DNA of 36,430 nt from DATMNI01 sp035570275. Lineage in GTDB: Bacteria > Acidobacteriota > Terriglobia > Bryobacterales > Bryobacteraceae. Position 1 is the first letter of the stretch; each line of letters starts with the position of its first letter. The notes under the pieces are model-generated. The model saw nothing but the letters and a program-made list of their open reading frames with translations. It was not told the DNA's origin and ran no database searches. The translations under genes and the position numbers were made by a program. Positions 8,105 through 16,360 of the stretch are shown here, piece after piece. The DNA is taken from contig DATMNI010000079.1 of assembly GCA_035570275.1 (NCBI GenBank), positions 1-36,430 on the forward strand, in the 5' to 3' direction.

Positions 8105-8878
8105 TCATACTCCCGTAACGCTCCAGCCGGCATCGACGGTCAACACTTCTCCCGTGATGCAACGGGCTTCTTCGCTGAGCAGGAAGAGAGCGGCGCGGGC
8201 AACGTCTTCGGCGTCAACCATGCCCCCGGTGAGCGGCTGTTTCTTGCGGATGAACTCCTGTAGTTCCGGGCTGGCCTGCGCCCGCTCGCTGGTGGGCGTG
8301 CGAACCAAGCCGGGTGCCACTACGTTAACACGTATCTTGTGGGGCGCGTAGTATGCCGCCATGGACCGGCTCATGGCGGTGATAGCGCCCTTGGCAGCGG
8401 CATAGGCATGGGTTGCGAAGTGGCGTGGTTCGGGCGCCTCGGCCAGCACGCTACCCATGTTCACGATGGCGCCACGCACGCCGTTTTCGGGGACCGCCTG
8501 CTCCAGCATCCGGGAAATGGCCGCCTGGCAAACCTGGAACGTCACGGTGAGGTTGTGGCTGAGGGTGATTTCCCAGCCCTCGGCGGTGACCTCATGCGCG
8601 GGGCCATCGCCGAAGCGGCGCCCGCTCAGCCCGGCTACGTTGAAGACGGCGTCCACGCGGCCGAACTTGGAGAGGCATTGAGACACCACCGAAGCGGCGG
8701 ATCCCGGGTGCGTGAGATCGCCCACCCAGCATTCGGCGCCGGTTTCCGCGGCCAATTCCCAGCCGGAGAGTTCGTCGCTGGCGGCGACGACGAGGCGGGC
8801 GCCCTGCAAAGCGGCGAGGCGCGCGGCCGCGGCTCCAATACCCGTGGAGCCGGTAATGATCAGTATCTTGTCTCGCAA
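8105..8878 (-). CDS. Short-chain dehydrogenase/reductase (SDR), classical type
   Basis: 257 aa. The Rossmann glycine motif is TGSTGIG (9-15), followed by a D54 region (GDLTHPG), NVAG (80-83), Asn109, catalytic Ser143 and the YxxxK motif Tyr159/Lys163 (AYAAAKGA), then APGLVRTP. These are the full catalytic residues of an NAD(P)-dependent oxidoreductase acting on an alcohol or ketone; the substrate cannot be read from the sequence. Ser35/Asp36-type residues after the second strand (VVAASDE) favour no firm cofactor call. The start is TTG at 8878. Downstream lies a sugar kinase, so a role in sugar or polyol metabolism is a reasonable guess. Confidence 0.9.
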   Translation of the reverse strand: MRDKILIITGSTGIGAAAARLAALQGARLVVAASDELSGWELAAETGAECWVGDLTHPGSAASVVSQCLSKFGRVDAVFNVAGLSGRRFGDGPAHEVTAEGWEITLSHNLTVTFQVCQAAISRMLEQAVPENGVRGAIVNMGSVLAEAPEPRHFATHAYAAAKGAITAMSRSMAAYYAPHKIRVNVVAPGLVRTPTSERAQASPELQEFIRKKQPLTGGMVDAEDVARAALFLLSEEARCITGEVLTVDAGWSVTGV

Positions 8879-8892
8879 GGTATCTTTAATCT

Positions 8893-8984
8893 AGCTGAGA
8901 GCAGCGGTCAGCGGTCAGCTTTCAGCAGTCAGCTTGAACCAGTGAGCGCGGCGGGGTTTAGCTGATCGCTGATCGCTGACAGCT
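8893..8984. repeat. Inverted-repeat element of GCTGATCGCTGA type, copy 1
   Basis: The left arm (8893-8934) is built of CAGCGGTCAGC and AGCTTTCAGCAGTCAGCT, the right arm (8960-8984) of AGCTGATCGCTGATCGCTGA, with a GC-rich centre containing GCGCGGCGGGGTTT. The arms can pair into a long imperfect hairpin. The same architecture recurs at 27768-27846. The element overlaps the last bases of the WYL regulator gene and fills the gap before the SDR gene. Confidence 0.8.
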
Positions 8985-9972
8985 ATTTCGTTGCTCGCCC
9001 GAACCGCTCCGCCAGTTCCCGAATGCGCGCCGCCAGTTCCGGCGGCTCCCGCACTTCGAAATCGAACCCCAGCAGCGCCAGGTGCACCGAAAGAGCGTCC
9101 AGCGAACAGGCCCCCGTGTGCAGCAGGCAGGTCTGCTGGTCGATCGCTTCCAGCGTCCCCACCGTGGCCGGTATGCGCTCGGCCACGCTCTCTACGGGAG
9201 CATGCACGGTCACCAGCGCAGAGTGCGGGTAGGGTGCGTACGAGACACTCCGGGCTACGTAGGCGGCAAAATCGCCATCCGGCGGTGGGCGCGGCGTGAA
9301 CCGCCCTCCCGTGGTGAGGCGCCCGGCCGTGGTTGGCCCCGCACCCGCGGTTAGCCCTCCTTCGATGCGATCCACGCGAAACGTCCGCCAATTATTACGG
9401 TCCGTATCCCACGCCGCCAGATACCAGCGCCGTCCCGTGTGCACCAGCCGGTGAGGCTCCACCGCGCGCACGCTTGGCGACCCGTCACGGCTGTGGTAAC
9501 GGAAGCGCAGCTCTTCATGGTCGCGGCAGGCCGCCGCAATCGCGGACAGGGTTCCGGCATCCACCGTGGGTCCCGCGTTGGCCAGCGGCACGATGAAAGA
9601 ATACAACGCGGCCACCCGCCGGCTCAATCGTGACGGCAGCACCTGCTCCAGCTTCGACAGCGCCCGCAACGAGGCTTCCTCGATCCCGGCCACCGTACCA
9701 CCGGCCGCCGTTCGCAGCCCCACAGCCACCGCCACCGCCTCATCGTCATCCAGCAGGAGCGGCGGCAGCGTGGCGCCCGGCCCAAGCTGGTAACCGCCCG
9801 CCGCACCGGACGTGGAATTCACCGGATACCCGAGGCTGCGCAGCCGGTCGACATCGCGGCGTAATGTGCGTGCGGTAACTTCCAGCCGTTCTGCCAGGCC
9901 GGCGCCCGCCCAGTAGCGCTGCGCCTGAAACAGCGAAAGCAGCCGGAGCAGTCTGGCTGAGGTCTGCAACAT
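8983..9972 (-). CDS. YafY-type transcriptional regulator (HTH plus WYL domain)
   Basis: About 329 aa from the ATG at 9972; a GTG-type extension to 10014 is possible but would run into the divergent promoter. Residues 1-55 form a DeoR-like winged helix (LAERLEVTARTLRRDVDRLRSLGYP), followed by a linker and a WYL domain near 150-205 (RWYLAAWDTDRNNWRTFRVDRIE; the WYL triad is here WYLAA). WYL domains sense ligands, often nucleic acid or nucleotides. A low-complexity Gly/Thr/Arg insert (GGLTAGAGPTTAGRLTTGG) follows the WYL domain, produced by short imperfect DNA repeats. The gene diverges from a DinB-like gene over 71 bp holding a perfect palindrome, so it likely regulates itself and that neighbour. 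Confidence 0.88.
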   Translation of the reverse strand: MLQTSARLLRLLSLFQAQRYWAGAGLAERLEVTARTLRRDVDRLRSLGYPVNSTSGAAGGYQLGPGATLPPLLLDDDEAVAVAVGLRTAAGGTVAGIEEASLRALSKLEQVLPSRLSRRVAALYSFIVPLANAGPTVDAGTLSAIAAACRDHEELRFRYHSRDGSPSVRAVEPHRLVHTGRRWYLAAWDTDRNNWRTFRVDRIEGGLTAGAGPTTAGRLTTGGRFTPRPPPDGDFAAYVARSVSYAPYPHSALVTVHAPVESVAERIPATVGTLEAIDQQTCLLHTGACSLDALSVHLALLGFDFEVREPPELAARIRELAERFGRATK

Positions 9973-9995
9973 TCTCACAGTCTGACACTGATCGA

Positions 9996-10010
9996 GGACA
10001 GAAACTGTCC
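9996..10010. promoter_or_regulatory. Perfect palindrome GGACAGAAACTGTCC, likely operator
   Basis: Six-base arms flank AAA in the intergenic region between the divergent WYL regulator and DinB-like genes. The ACAG-N3-CTGT form is of the kind found upstream of YafY-type regulators. Position suits control of both genes. Confidence 0.5.
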
Positions 10011-10043
10011 GCAATACCTGTTATCGTTCTGAGCGAGGTGATT

Positions 10044-10559
10044 ATGCCGATCAGCCAAACACTTTTGCCGGAATTCGACGAAGAGATGAAAAGCACGCGC
10101 AAGCTGTTGGAGTGCGTACCCGATGGTAATTTCGATTATCAGCCGCACCCGAAATCGATGACCCTGGGCCGGCTTGCCAGCCATGTGGCGGAGTTGCCCA
10201 ATTGGGGAAAAACGACTCTCGAGGTGGAACTGCTCGAGATGGGCCCCGAGTTTAAACCGCACATTGCCGTCACCCGGGCCGAGTTGTTACAGACGTTCGA
10301 CAAGGGCGTCACCGAAGCCCGCGAAAAAATCGCCGCCGCCACCGACGACGACTGGCAGAAGATGTGGACGTTCAAGTACGGCGGAAAGGTGGTCATGTCG
10401 ATGCCGCGCGTGGCCGTCATGCGCGGCGTGGTGATGAATCATCTCATCCACCATCGCGCCCAACTCGGGGTCTTCCTGCGCCTCAACGACGTCGCCATAC
10501 CCGGAATGTACGGCCCCTCGGCGGATGAGATGAAGTTCTGGGAAGCACAGCCGGCCTAA
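10044..10559 (+). CDS. DinB-family putative metal-dependent protein
   Basis: 171 aa, normal for DinB/YfiT-like four-helix-bundle proteins. The ATG at 10044 has GAGG about 7 nt upstream; an in-frame GTG at 10038 overlaps that site. The metal-binding histidines are visible: His48 in LGRLASHVAEL and the pair in MNHLIHHRAQLGVFLRL, followed by the family-typical PGMYGPSADE ending. The family includes thiol-S-transferases and many uncharacterised members, and the reaction here is unknown. It is divergently transcribed from a WYL regulator and converges on pyruvate kinase, with a heptamer-repeat hairpin between the two ends. Confidence 0.88.
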   Translation: MPISQTLLPEFDEEMKSTRKLLECVPDGNFDYQPHPKSMTLGRLASHVAELPNWGKTTLEVELLEMGPEFKPHIAVTRAELLQTFDKGVTEAREKIAAATDDDWQKMWTFKYGGKVVMSMPRVAVMRGVVMNHLIHHRAQLGVFLRLNDVAIPGMYGPSADEMKFWEAQPA

Positions 10560-10563
10560 GCGG

Positions 10564-10672
10564 CGGTGGCCGGATGCCGGTGGCCGGTGGATTAGTAGCG
10601 ACGCGCCTTTGGGTTTCACCGACCACCGGCCACTGGCCACTGGCCACTGCTTTTCAAGCCACCGGCCACCGT
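10564..10672. repeat. CCGGTGG heptamer arrays in inverted orientation, locus 3
   Basis: A left block of CCGGTGG-type units (10565-10590) faces a right block of CCACCGG/CCACTGG units (10616-10672), allowing a long hairpin between two convergent genes. A bidirectional transcription stop is possible, although no T-tract follows. Confidence 0.65.
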
Positions 10673-10674
10673 TC

Positions 10675-12087
10675 TCAAGTCATTCCCAGCCGGTGCAACT
10701 TCATCAGATTGGTGGTGCCCGGCCGTCCCACGGGCTGGCCGGCCAGGAACACCACCAGTTCCCCTTTCTTCAGAAAACCGCCTTCAATCAGCACCCGGTC
10801 CATCTGGGCCAGCATTTCGTCGGTGCTGGAGACATCGGGCGCCAGCACGGCAATCACGCCATAACTCACCGATAGTTGCCGCGCCGTGGTGTCGTGTGGA
10901 GTGATGGCGTAGACGCCCACCGGCGGGCGGTAGCGGCTGACCAGGCGCGCGCTGGACCCGCGCGAAGTGAAGACCACAATGGCGGCTGCGCTGGATTCCC
11001 GCGCGGCATGGTGGGCGGCATCGGCCAGGATCTCGGCGCTGGTCGGGTCGGGCCCGTGCGGCGGTTCCTGGTAGCCCTTGTTCCGAATGGACGAATCGGC
11101 TTCGGCCGCAATCCGCGCCATGAAGCGCACCGCCTCCACCGGGTACTTGCCAACCGAAGTCTCAGCCGAAAGCATGACGGCATCGGTACCGTCATAGATG
11201 GCGTTGGCGACGTCGGAAACCTCGGCGCGCGTAGGCGTTGGGTTCTCGATCATCGACTCCAGCATCTGCGTGGCCGTGATCACGAAGCGGCCTTTGCGCC
11301 GTGCGCGGCGGATGATCGACTTCTGAATGCGCGGCACTTTCTCCAGCGCCGTTTCCACGCCCAGATCGCCGCGCGCCACCATGACGCCGTCGGTGACGTC
11401 CAGAATGGATTCGATGTTCTCCCACCCCTCGGGCTTTTCGATCTTCGCCACGATCGCGATTGGCCGGCCGCCCAGGCGGTCGCGCAACTGCTGCACATCG
11501 GCTGCCTTGCGCACGAAAGAGAGAGCGATCAGGTCCACACCGGCGTTGAGGCCGAAGTGCAAATCGCCCAGGTCTTTTTCGGTGAGAGACGGGATGCTCA
11601 CCTGCACACCGGGAAGGTTGATGCCTTTGTTGTCGCCGATAGGCCCGCCGCGAACCACCTCGGTACGGACGGAGATCCCGTCGCTGTCCACGGCGCGCAG
11701 TTCGATTGAGCCGTCAGCCAACAGAATGCGATCGCCGGGCTTTACGTCGCGGGCAAACAGGGCATAGCCCGTCGAGGCCCGCTCGGGTGACCCCAGCACG
11801 TTTTCTGTAGTGATGGTGAAATGCGTGCCGGCCTCGAGCAGGCATCCGCCGTTTTCGAAGCGGCCCAGGCGGATCTTGGGGCCCTGCAAATCGAGCAGGA
11901 TGCCGGCATGAACTCCGCCTTTGCGGGCGGCCGCGCGCACCGCGTGAATGCGCCCGGCCTGCGCATCCTGCGCGCCATGGGAAGCGTTGAGCCGGAAGAC
12001 GTCCACGCCCGCGGCGATGAGTTGGTTCAAAACATCTGGTGCATCCGTGGCAGGCCCCAGTGTGGCTACAATCTTAGTGTTTGGCAT
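10675..12087 (-). CDS. pyk: Pyruvate kinase
   Basis: 470 aa, full length for bacterial type enzymes. It transfers phosphate from phosphoenolpyruvate to ADP in the last step of glycolysis. Diagnostic sequence: KIVATLGPAT at the N-terminus, RLNASHG, DLQGPKIRLG, the active-site signature IAIVAKIEKPEG with its catalytic lysine, VMVARGDLGVE, the metal/substrate region FVITATQMLESM, DVANAIYDGTDAVMLSAETS and a C-terminal allosteric domain ending GRPGTTNLMKLHRLG. The ATG at 12087 begins MPNTKIV, as expected. It is transcribed alone, upstream of a repeat-bounded convergent end. Confidence 0.97.
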   Translation of the reverse strand: MPNTKIVATLGPATDAPDVLNQLIAAGVDVFRLNASHGAQDAQAGRIHAVRAAARKGGVHAGILLDLQGPKIRLGRFENGGCLLEAGTHFTITTENVLGSPERASTGYALFARDVKPGDRILLADGSIELRAVDSDGISVRTEVVRGGPIGDNKGINLPGVQVSIPSLTEKDLGDLHFGLNAGVDLIALSFVRKAADVQQLRDRLGGRPIAIVAKIEKPEGWENIESILDVTDGVMVARGDLGVETALEKVPRIQKSIIRRARRKGRFVITATQMLESMIENPTPTRAEVSDVANAIYDGTDAVMLSAETSVGKYPVEAVRFMARIAAEADSSIRNKGYQEPPHGPDPTSAEILADAAHHAARESSAAAIVVFTSRGSSARLVSRYRPPVGVYAITPHDTTARQLSVSYGVIAVLAPDVSSTDEMLAQMDRVLIEGGFLKKGELVVFLAGQPVGRPGTTNLMKLHRLGMT

Positions 12088-12092
12088 CCCTG

Positions 12093-12120
12093 TCTTATTG
12101 TGACAGTCTTATTGTGACAG
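12093..12120 (-). promoter_or_regulatory. Two tandem 14-bp repeats upstream of pyk
   Basis: TCTTATTGTGACAG occurs twice head to tail (12093-12106, 12107-12120). Read on the minus strand each gives CTGTCACAATAAGA, containing CACAAT, which could act as a -10 element with the start codon 9 nt after the nearer copy. It may be a duplicated promoter or a regulator site. Confidence 0.35.
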
Positions 12121-12177
12121 AAGGGAGCATCCCGCCGATTACACGGAATTGTCATGATCCCGAGCCAACCATACCGC

Positions 12178-13026
12178 TTACCGCCGCAGGGTTGGCGGCC
12201 GCGTTAAGGCCGGGGTGGGCAGCAGCCGTCGCACCTCATCCCGTACAACCTGAAAGGCGACACCCGCCGCGTATGCCTGCGCGGGAAGCGCCCTAACCGC
12301 ATCCTCCAGCCGCCCAAGCCGCTGGTCGCGCGTCGGCAGCGGCGAAAAGACCCACGAACGGGAACCGTCTTCCGGCTGCACGCGCCCGATGTAGAGGGCC
12401 AATGCCGCGGGGTCGAATCCGGCAGCGGCCATGCTGTCCGCGGCCAGGCGGTCAGCCTCCAGTTCGTTCTCGCGATGCAATCGGAGAAGGCCCAGGGGTA
12501 TCGAGAGGTTTTGGTTCTGGTCCATGGCCTGTCCTGCCGGTCCGCCCATGTAGATCAGCGGCGCCGTTGACATATTCCCGAGTGACATGTTCACCAGTTG
12601 TCCGCGCGTGGCCTGGCGGGTATAGTGGCGCCGGGCGATGTGAGCGATGCTGTGGGCCAGCATGCCTGCGAATTCGGCTTCGTCCTGCGCCGCCAGAAAC
12701 AGTGAGGCAGGAACGAAGATATAACCGCCGGGCAGCGAAAGCGGTTCGTGCGTCGCGTTGTCCGCGCCTCTGGAGATCACGGCGAAAGTGTACGTGAAAG
12801 CGGGCCCAGAGAACTTCGCGGCCAGACCGGCCCCAAGCTGGTTCACATAGTCGCGGACCGCGGCGGAGTCCAATGGTTTCGTGTTGCGCGTGGCGTCGGC
12901 GGCAAGCTGCCGGCCGAGGGCCGCTTCCTTTTCCAGGCTGTAGAAGTTGACGCCCTGGCCCGTAGGACGATCCTGCGCGAGCAAGGGCAAGGCAAAAACG
13001 GCGATCCACCAGGCACCGGAGCGCAT
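12178..13026 (-). CDS. Exported M48-family peptidase homologue lacking the catalytic glutamate
   Basis: 282 aa. A signal peptide (WWIAVFALPLLAQ) leads into an M48 domain similar to periplasmic BepA/LoiP-type proteases. The zinc motif HExxH reads HSIAH (125-129, in GMLAHSIAHIARRH): both histidines are kept but the glutamate that activates water is serine, coded AGC. The downstream third-ligand region ENELEADRLAADSMAAAGFDP is intact. Preceding sequence LPGGYIFVPASLFLAAQDEAEFAG matches the family. The protein probably still folds and binds zinc but should hydrolyse peptides poorly, so a chaperone or scaffold role is possible. The ATG at 13026 has GAGGT just upstream and a TAAACT hexamer 5 nt before it. 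Confidence 0.85.
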   Translation of the reverse strand: MRSGAWWIAVFALPLLAQDRPTGQGVNFYSLEKEAALGRQLAADATRNTKPLDSAAVRDYVNQLGAGLAAKFSGPAFTYTFAVISRGADNATHEPLSLPGGYIFVPASLFLAAQDEAEFAGMLAHSIAHIARRHYTRQATRGQLVNMSLGNMSTAPLIYMGGPAGQAMDQNQNLSIPLGLLRLHRENELEADRLAADSMAAAGFDPAALALYIGRVQPEDGSRSWVFSPLPTRDQRLGRLEDAVRALPAQAYAAGVAFQVVRDEVRRLLPTPALTRPPTLRR

Positions 13027-13031
13027 ACCTC

Positions 13032-13037
13032 AGTTTA
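13032..13037 (-). promoter_or_regulatory. Candidate -10 hexamer (TAAACT) for the M48-like gene
   Basis: TAAACT on the minus strand ends 5 nt before the ATG at 13026, with GAGGT filling the gap. Either the mRNA is leaderless, or GAGGT is a ribosome site served by a promoter farther upstream. Confidence 0.3.
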
Positions 13038-13155
13038 GCTCGCCCGGTAACCGCGCCCCCCTCGAACTGGCGCAGATCACTCGCATTTCGCCCGATGCCT
13101 ATCGCGCCATGGCGCAACACGTAACCAGCAGAGGCCTGGACCTGTAGGTGGCAGT

Positions 13156-13193
13156 GACCCTCTGGGTCGCTGCTTCGCCACCCGGAGGGTGGC
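13156..13193 (-). terminator. Two adjacent small hairpins downstream of the TonB receptor gene
   Basis: GACCC-TCT-GGGTC (13156-13168) and GCCACCC-GGA-GGGTGGC (13177-13193) are both perfect. They lie 22-60 nt beyond the receptor stop. There is no T-tract, so rho-independent termination is doubtful; the sequence may instead be a dispersed repeat. Two copies of GGGTGGCTACCAC abut it at 13187-13213. Confidence 0.4.
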
Positions 13194-13214
13194 TACCACT
13201 GGGTGGCTACCACA

Positions 13215-16088
13215 CTACCAATCCACGCGGATGCCAAGCTGGATGATGCGCGCTTCGAGAACCGTCGAAGTCGCCGGATAGAAAGCCGGGAGCGTCGGCA
13301 CGCCGGCGGCCGTGGTGGCGACCGCCGTGTTCAGCGACGTAATGTTTTTGTGGTTGAACACATTGTTGGCTTCGGCCAGAATCTTCGGCCGGATGCGCTC
13401 GTGAATCGTGAACAGCGTGCGCGTGTAGCGCGCGTCGATCTGGAACACCTTCGGTCCGCGCACGGTATCCCGCCCGATGAACAGAGGCCGCTGGCTGGCC
13501 GTGCTGCTATCGCCGTTCAGCGGCGAGAAAGAACTGGTAATATTCTGCTGGTCGCCCGAAGAGATGTTGCCCAGCAGCGTAAGCTGGTTGCCGTTGGCAA
13601 GGTGCTTCAGCACGCCGTTCGACATCCGGAACGACGGCGCCAGCACCACGCTGGCGTTGAACGCGCTGGGGCGGTTCACCAGGCTGTTGCCGCGGTCGCG
13701 GCCCCGGAAGGCCGGGTCCTCAATGGTCACGTTCTGTTCGAAGCTGTTGGCGTCCGGCGCGTCGCTGATGGAATGCGACCAGGTGTACGAAGCGTCCATG
13801 AGGATGCCCGCGGTCAGGCGGTGTGTGTAGTGCACGATCAACGCGTTGTAATCGGAAATGGCGCCCACGTCCTGCAGCGTGATGGCGTTGAACTGCGGGA
13901 ACAGGCGCGTTCCGGCATTCACCGCCGTGGAGTAGACCGGTCTGCCGTCGGCCAAAAAGCTCACGGGGTTGATCAGATTCATGTCGCGCAGGAAGCCCTG
14001 TTCACGCCCCGCCGTGCGGACGTAGCCCAGAGTGAGAGCATCGTTGTTAGTCAACTGGCGCGTGATCTGCAAGCCTGCATTGATGGTGTAAGCATTGCGG
14101 AAACTGGGCGTGGTGGCCATGATGCTGGGAATGCCCGGGGTGGCGCCGGGCACAAACGGCAGGATGGCGGGGAAGGCGGGCGCGCCGGCCGAAGTGGGCG
14201 TCAGCGATGCCGTGAAACTGCGCGTGGAGCCGTCCGTGTTTAACGAGTTGTACCAGAGGTTGGTGGGTGGCGCTTCAAAGAAAATGCCGCCGTTGGCGCG
14301 CAGCACGGTCTTGGAATCGATGCTCCAGGCCAGGCCGAGCCGCGGCGCGAAGTTCCTGGCCGGCGTGCGGAAGCTGCGCGTGTAGACGAACGGGGCGTTG
14401 GCTTCGCCGTCCGGCGCCTGGAAGCGGTCGTAGCGGACGCCATAGATCGCCAGCAGGTTGGGCCGTATCTGCCAGCTATCCTGCAGATAGAAGTCCACGA
14501 AGTTCGACTTATACGACACGCCCGGCACACCCAGGACTGTGGCATAAGAGGAATAAAGGAACGGGTTAGCGCCGGACTTAGCCGCCAGGTAATTGGCGAT
14601 GCTTGAGAACGTGTACCGGTTAGTAACCGGGCCCACCTGGTTATCGTTATTCTGCTGCCAGCCGGCGCCCATCTTCATGGTGTGGGCGCCGCGGACCCAG
14701 GTGAAGCCGTCGCTGAAGCTGGGGATCTTCTCGGAGAACCTGTCGCCATTGAAACCGGGACCATAGCCGTTAAAGGTGGCCACGCCGGTTACCGCCACCG
14801 TGGGTCCGGGTCCATCGCCGGGCGTGGCCGCGTGCGCCTCATTGCGGTAGGGCCATGACGCGCGCAGTTCGTTCAGCATGGCCGGCGAGAATGCCGACAG
14901 CAGTTGCACGCCGGCGATGTGGGCGCGGTCGTGAAAATCCTCGGCGATGTCCAGGGCGTTGGTTCCACCCACCGCCGTGTTGTACGGATATTCGTTGCGG
15001 AAATAGTTATAGCGGACGAAGACCTGGTGCTTGGGGTTGATCACCCAGTCGGCGCGCAGGTTGAGAAACTGCGCGTGCTGCACGGCGGGCGCGGTGTCCA
15101 GCAGGTTAGACGCCAGGCCGAGTTGCGCGGCCGAGGTTGGGTTGATGGTATTGGGCGACGGCAGGCCGCGCAGCAGGTGTTCGTAACCGCCGAAAATAAA
15201 CAGCTTGTCCTTGATCACGGCGCCGCTGAAATTGACGGCGTAATCGTGCAGGTCGATCACCGGGGCCGGCTTGTTGGAGGCCAGCAGAATGGTGCGCGCG
15301 CTGGCATCGGTGGGGCGCCCGATGAAGTAGAACTCGCCGTGGGTCTGATTGGCGCCGGAGTTGGTGATCACGTTGAAGATGTCGCCGGAGGTTCCGCCGA
15401 ACTCCGGCGCGAAACTGTTGGAGACCGTCTGCACCTCGCGCACGTAGATATCCGAGATGGGGAACAGCCGCAGCCCGTAGCGGTCGGTTTCGGTGTTCAC
15501 CATGCCATCCATCTGATAGTTGATGCGGTCCAGCAGGCCGTTGGTATTGATGGTGCGCGGAATGCCCAGTTCCGGATTCGGATGGCCGCTGACGCCGGGC
15601 TGGAAAATCACGAAATTGTACGGGTTGCGGGACGTCAGGGGCAGGTTATCCACCTCGGAGTGATCGATGGTGCGGCCGGTGTTCACGCGCGACGGCTCAA
15701 TCACGGATGCGCCCGCGGTAACTTCCACCGTCGTGGTCACCGAGCCTACCTTGAGCTGGACTTCGAGCACGGCTTCGGTGCCGGCATCCAGGACGACGTT
15801 GGTGTAGCGCTGCTTCTCGAAGCCTTCCTTTTGAACCGTCACCGTGTACGCGCCCAGGGGCAGGTTCGGGATGACGAAATAGCCCTCTTCATTGGTAGTA
15901 AAGGCGCGGGAAAACCCGGTGTCGGCATTGTCGGCGGTGCCGCCCGCCTTGGGGATGGCGGTGGCGGCGGAATCGGTCACGCGGCCGCGAATACTGCCAT
16001 TGATGGCCTGGGTTTGGGCGCTGACGGATGGCCCGGAAAGCGCGGCGCACAACAGGGCCGGGAGCAGGAAGGAGCTTCTATTTGCCAT
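13215..16088 (-). CDS. Oar-like TonB-dependent outer-membrane receptor with carboxypeptidase regulatory-like domain
   Basis: 957 aa. A signal peptide ending VSAQ is followed by a carboxypeptidase-regulatory-like beta-sandwich (about 30-110: GSIRGRVTDSAATAIPKA, EEGYFVIPNLPLGAYTVTVQ), a TonB plug (about 120-235, VDNLPLTSRNPYNF and VSNSFAPEFGGTSGDIFNV) and a long beta-barrel. The chain ends in LGIRVDW, with the terminal aromatic residue typical of outer-membrane barrels. Acidobacteria carry many paralogues of this architecture, thought to import large or complex nutrients; the ligand is not evident. AGGGG lies 9 nt before the ATG at 16088. No SusD-like partner adjoins it. Confidence 0.93.
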   Translation of the reverse strand: MANRSSFLLPALLCAALSGPSVSAQTQAINGSIRGRVTDSAATAIPKAGGTADNADTGFSRAFTTNEEGYFVIPNLPLGAYTVTVQKEGFEKQRYTNVVLDAGTEAVLEVQLKVGSVTTTVEVTAGASVIEPSRVNTGRTIDHSEVDNLPLTSRNPYNFVIFQPGVSGHPNPELGIPRTINTNGLLDRINYQMDGMVNTETDRYGLRLFPISDIYVREVQTVSNSFAPEFGGTSGDIFNVITNSGANQTHGEFYFIGRPTDASARTILLASNKPAPVIDLHDYAVNFSGAVIKDKLFIFGGYEHLLRGLPSPNTINPTSAAQLGLASNLLDTAPAVQHAQFLNLRADWVINPKHQVFVRYNYFRNEYPYNTAVGGTNALDIAEDFHDRAHIAGVQLLSAFSPAMLNELRASWPYRNEAHAATPGDGPGPTVAVTGVATFNGYGPGFNGDRFSEKIPSFSDGFTWVRGAHTMKMGAGWQQNNDNQVGPVTNRYTFSSIANYLAAKSGANPFLYSSYATVLGVPGVSYKSNFVDFYLQDSWQIRPNLLAIYGVRYDRFQAPDGEANAPFVYTRSFRTPARNFAPRLGLAWSIDSKTVLRANGGIFFEAPPTNLWYNSLNTDGSTRSFTASLTPTSAGAPAFPAILPFVPGATPGIPSIMATTPSFRNAYTINAGLQITRQLTNNDALTLGYVRTAGREQGFLRDMNLINPVSFLADGRPVYSTAVNAGTRLFPQFNAITLQDVGAISDYNALIVHYTHRLTAGILMDASYTWSHSISDAPDANSFEQNVTIEDPAFRGRDRGNSLVNRPSAFNASVVLAPSFRMSNGVLKHLANGNQLTLLGNISSGDQQNITSSFSPLNGDSSTASQRPLFIGRDTVRGPKVFQIDARYTRTLFTIHERIRPKILAEANNVFNHKNITSLNTAVATTAAGVPTLPAFYPATSTVLEARIIQLGIRVDW

Positions 16089-16157
16089 GGTTTACAACCC
16101 CTAATCAAGTTTCTTGTAGGTTATCACGGATAGCCTGACGCGGGGCGGGAGGGGAGC

Positions 16158-16209
16158 CCGGGTGAAAAAGGCCGGTGAAAAAGCGGGTGAAAAAAGCTAT
16201 GAAAAAGAA
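16158..16209. repeat. Imperfect GGTGAAAAA tandem repeat
   Basis: GGTGAAAAA occurs three times with spacers of varying length, then TATGAAAAA. It is upstream of the TonB receptor, about 70 bp beyond its start codon, in otherwise empty DNA. Confidence 0.5.
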
Positions 16210-16360
16210 GGTCCAGTTGCAAGTATCCGTTAAAACGGCAGTCGTCAAGCGGCAGTCAAAAACCGGAGAGTAAGGCGGAGTACATTACGGACTTCGCAAT
16301 TGCGTCAGTCATCACAGTCATTAGAATTGGCCTCTGGCCGCATAATTCTAGATAGCTTGT

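Noticed and set aside
13040..13147. Possible short plus-strand coding fragment ending SRGLDL
   Set aside because: About 30 residues look protein-like, but there is no start codon or ribosome site and it lies in the divergent upstream region of the M48-like gene.
13203..16133. Long open frames on the plus strand opposite the TonB receptor (13203-14243 and 14904-16133)
   Set aside because: They are antisense to an unambiguous 957-aa receptor and are rich in Arg, His, Val and Gly, as produced by the complementary frame of GC-rich codons. No family features.
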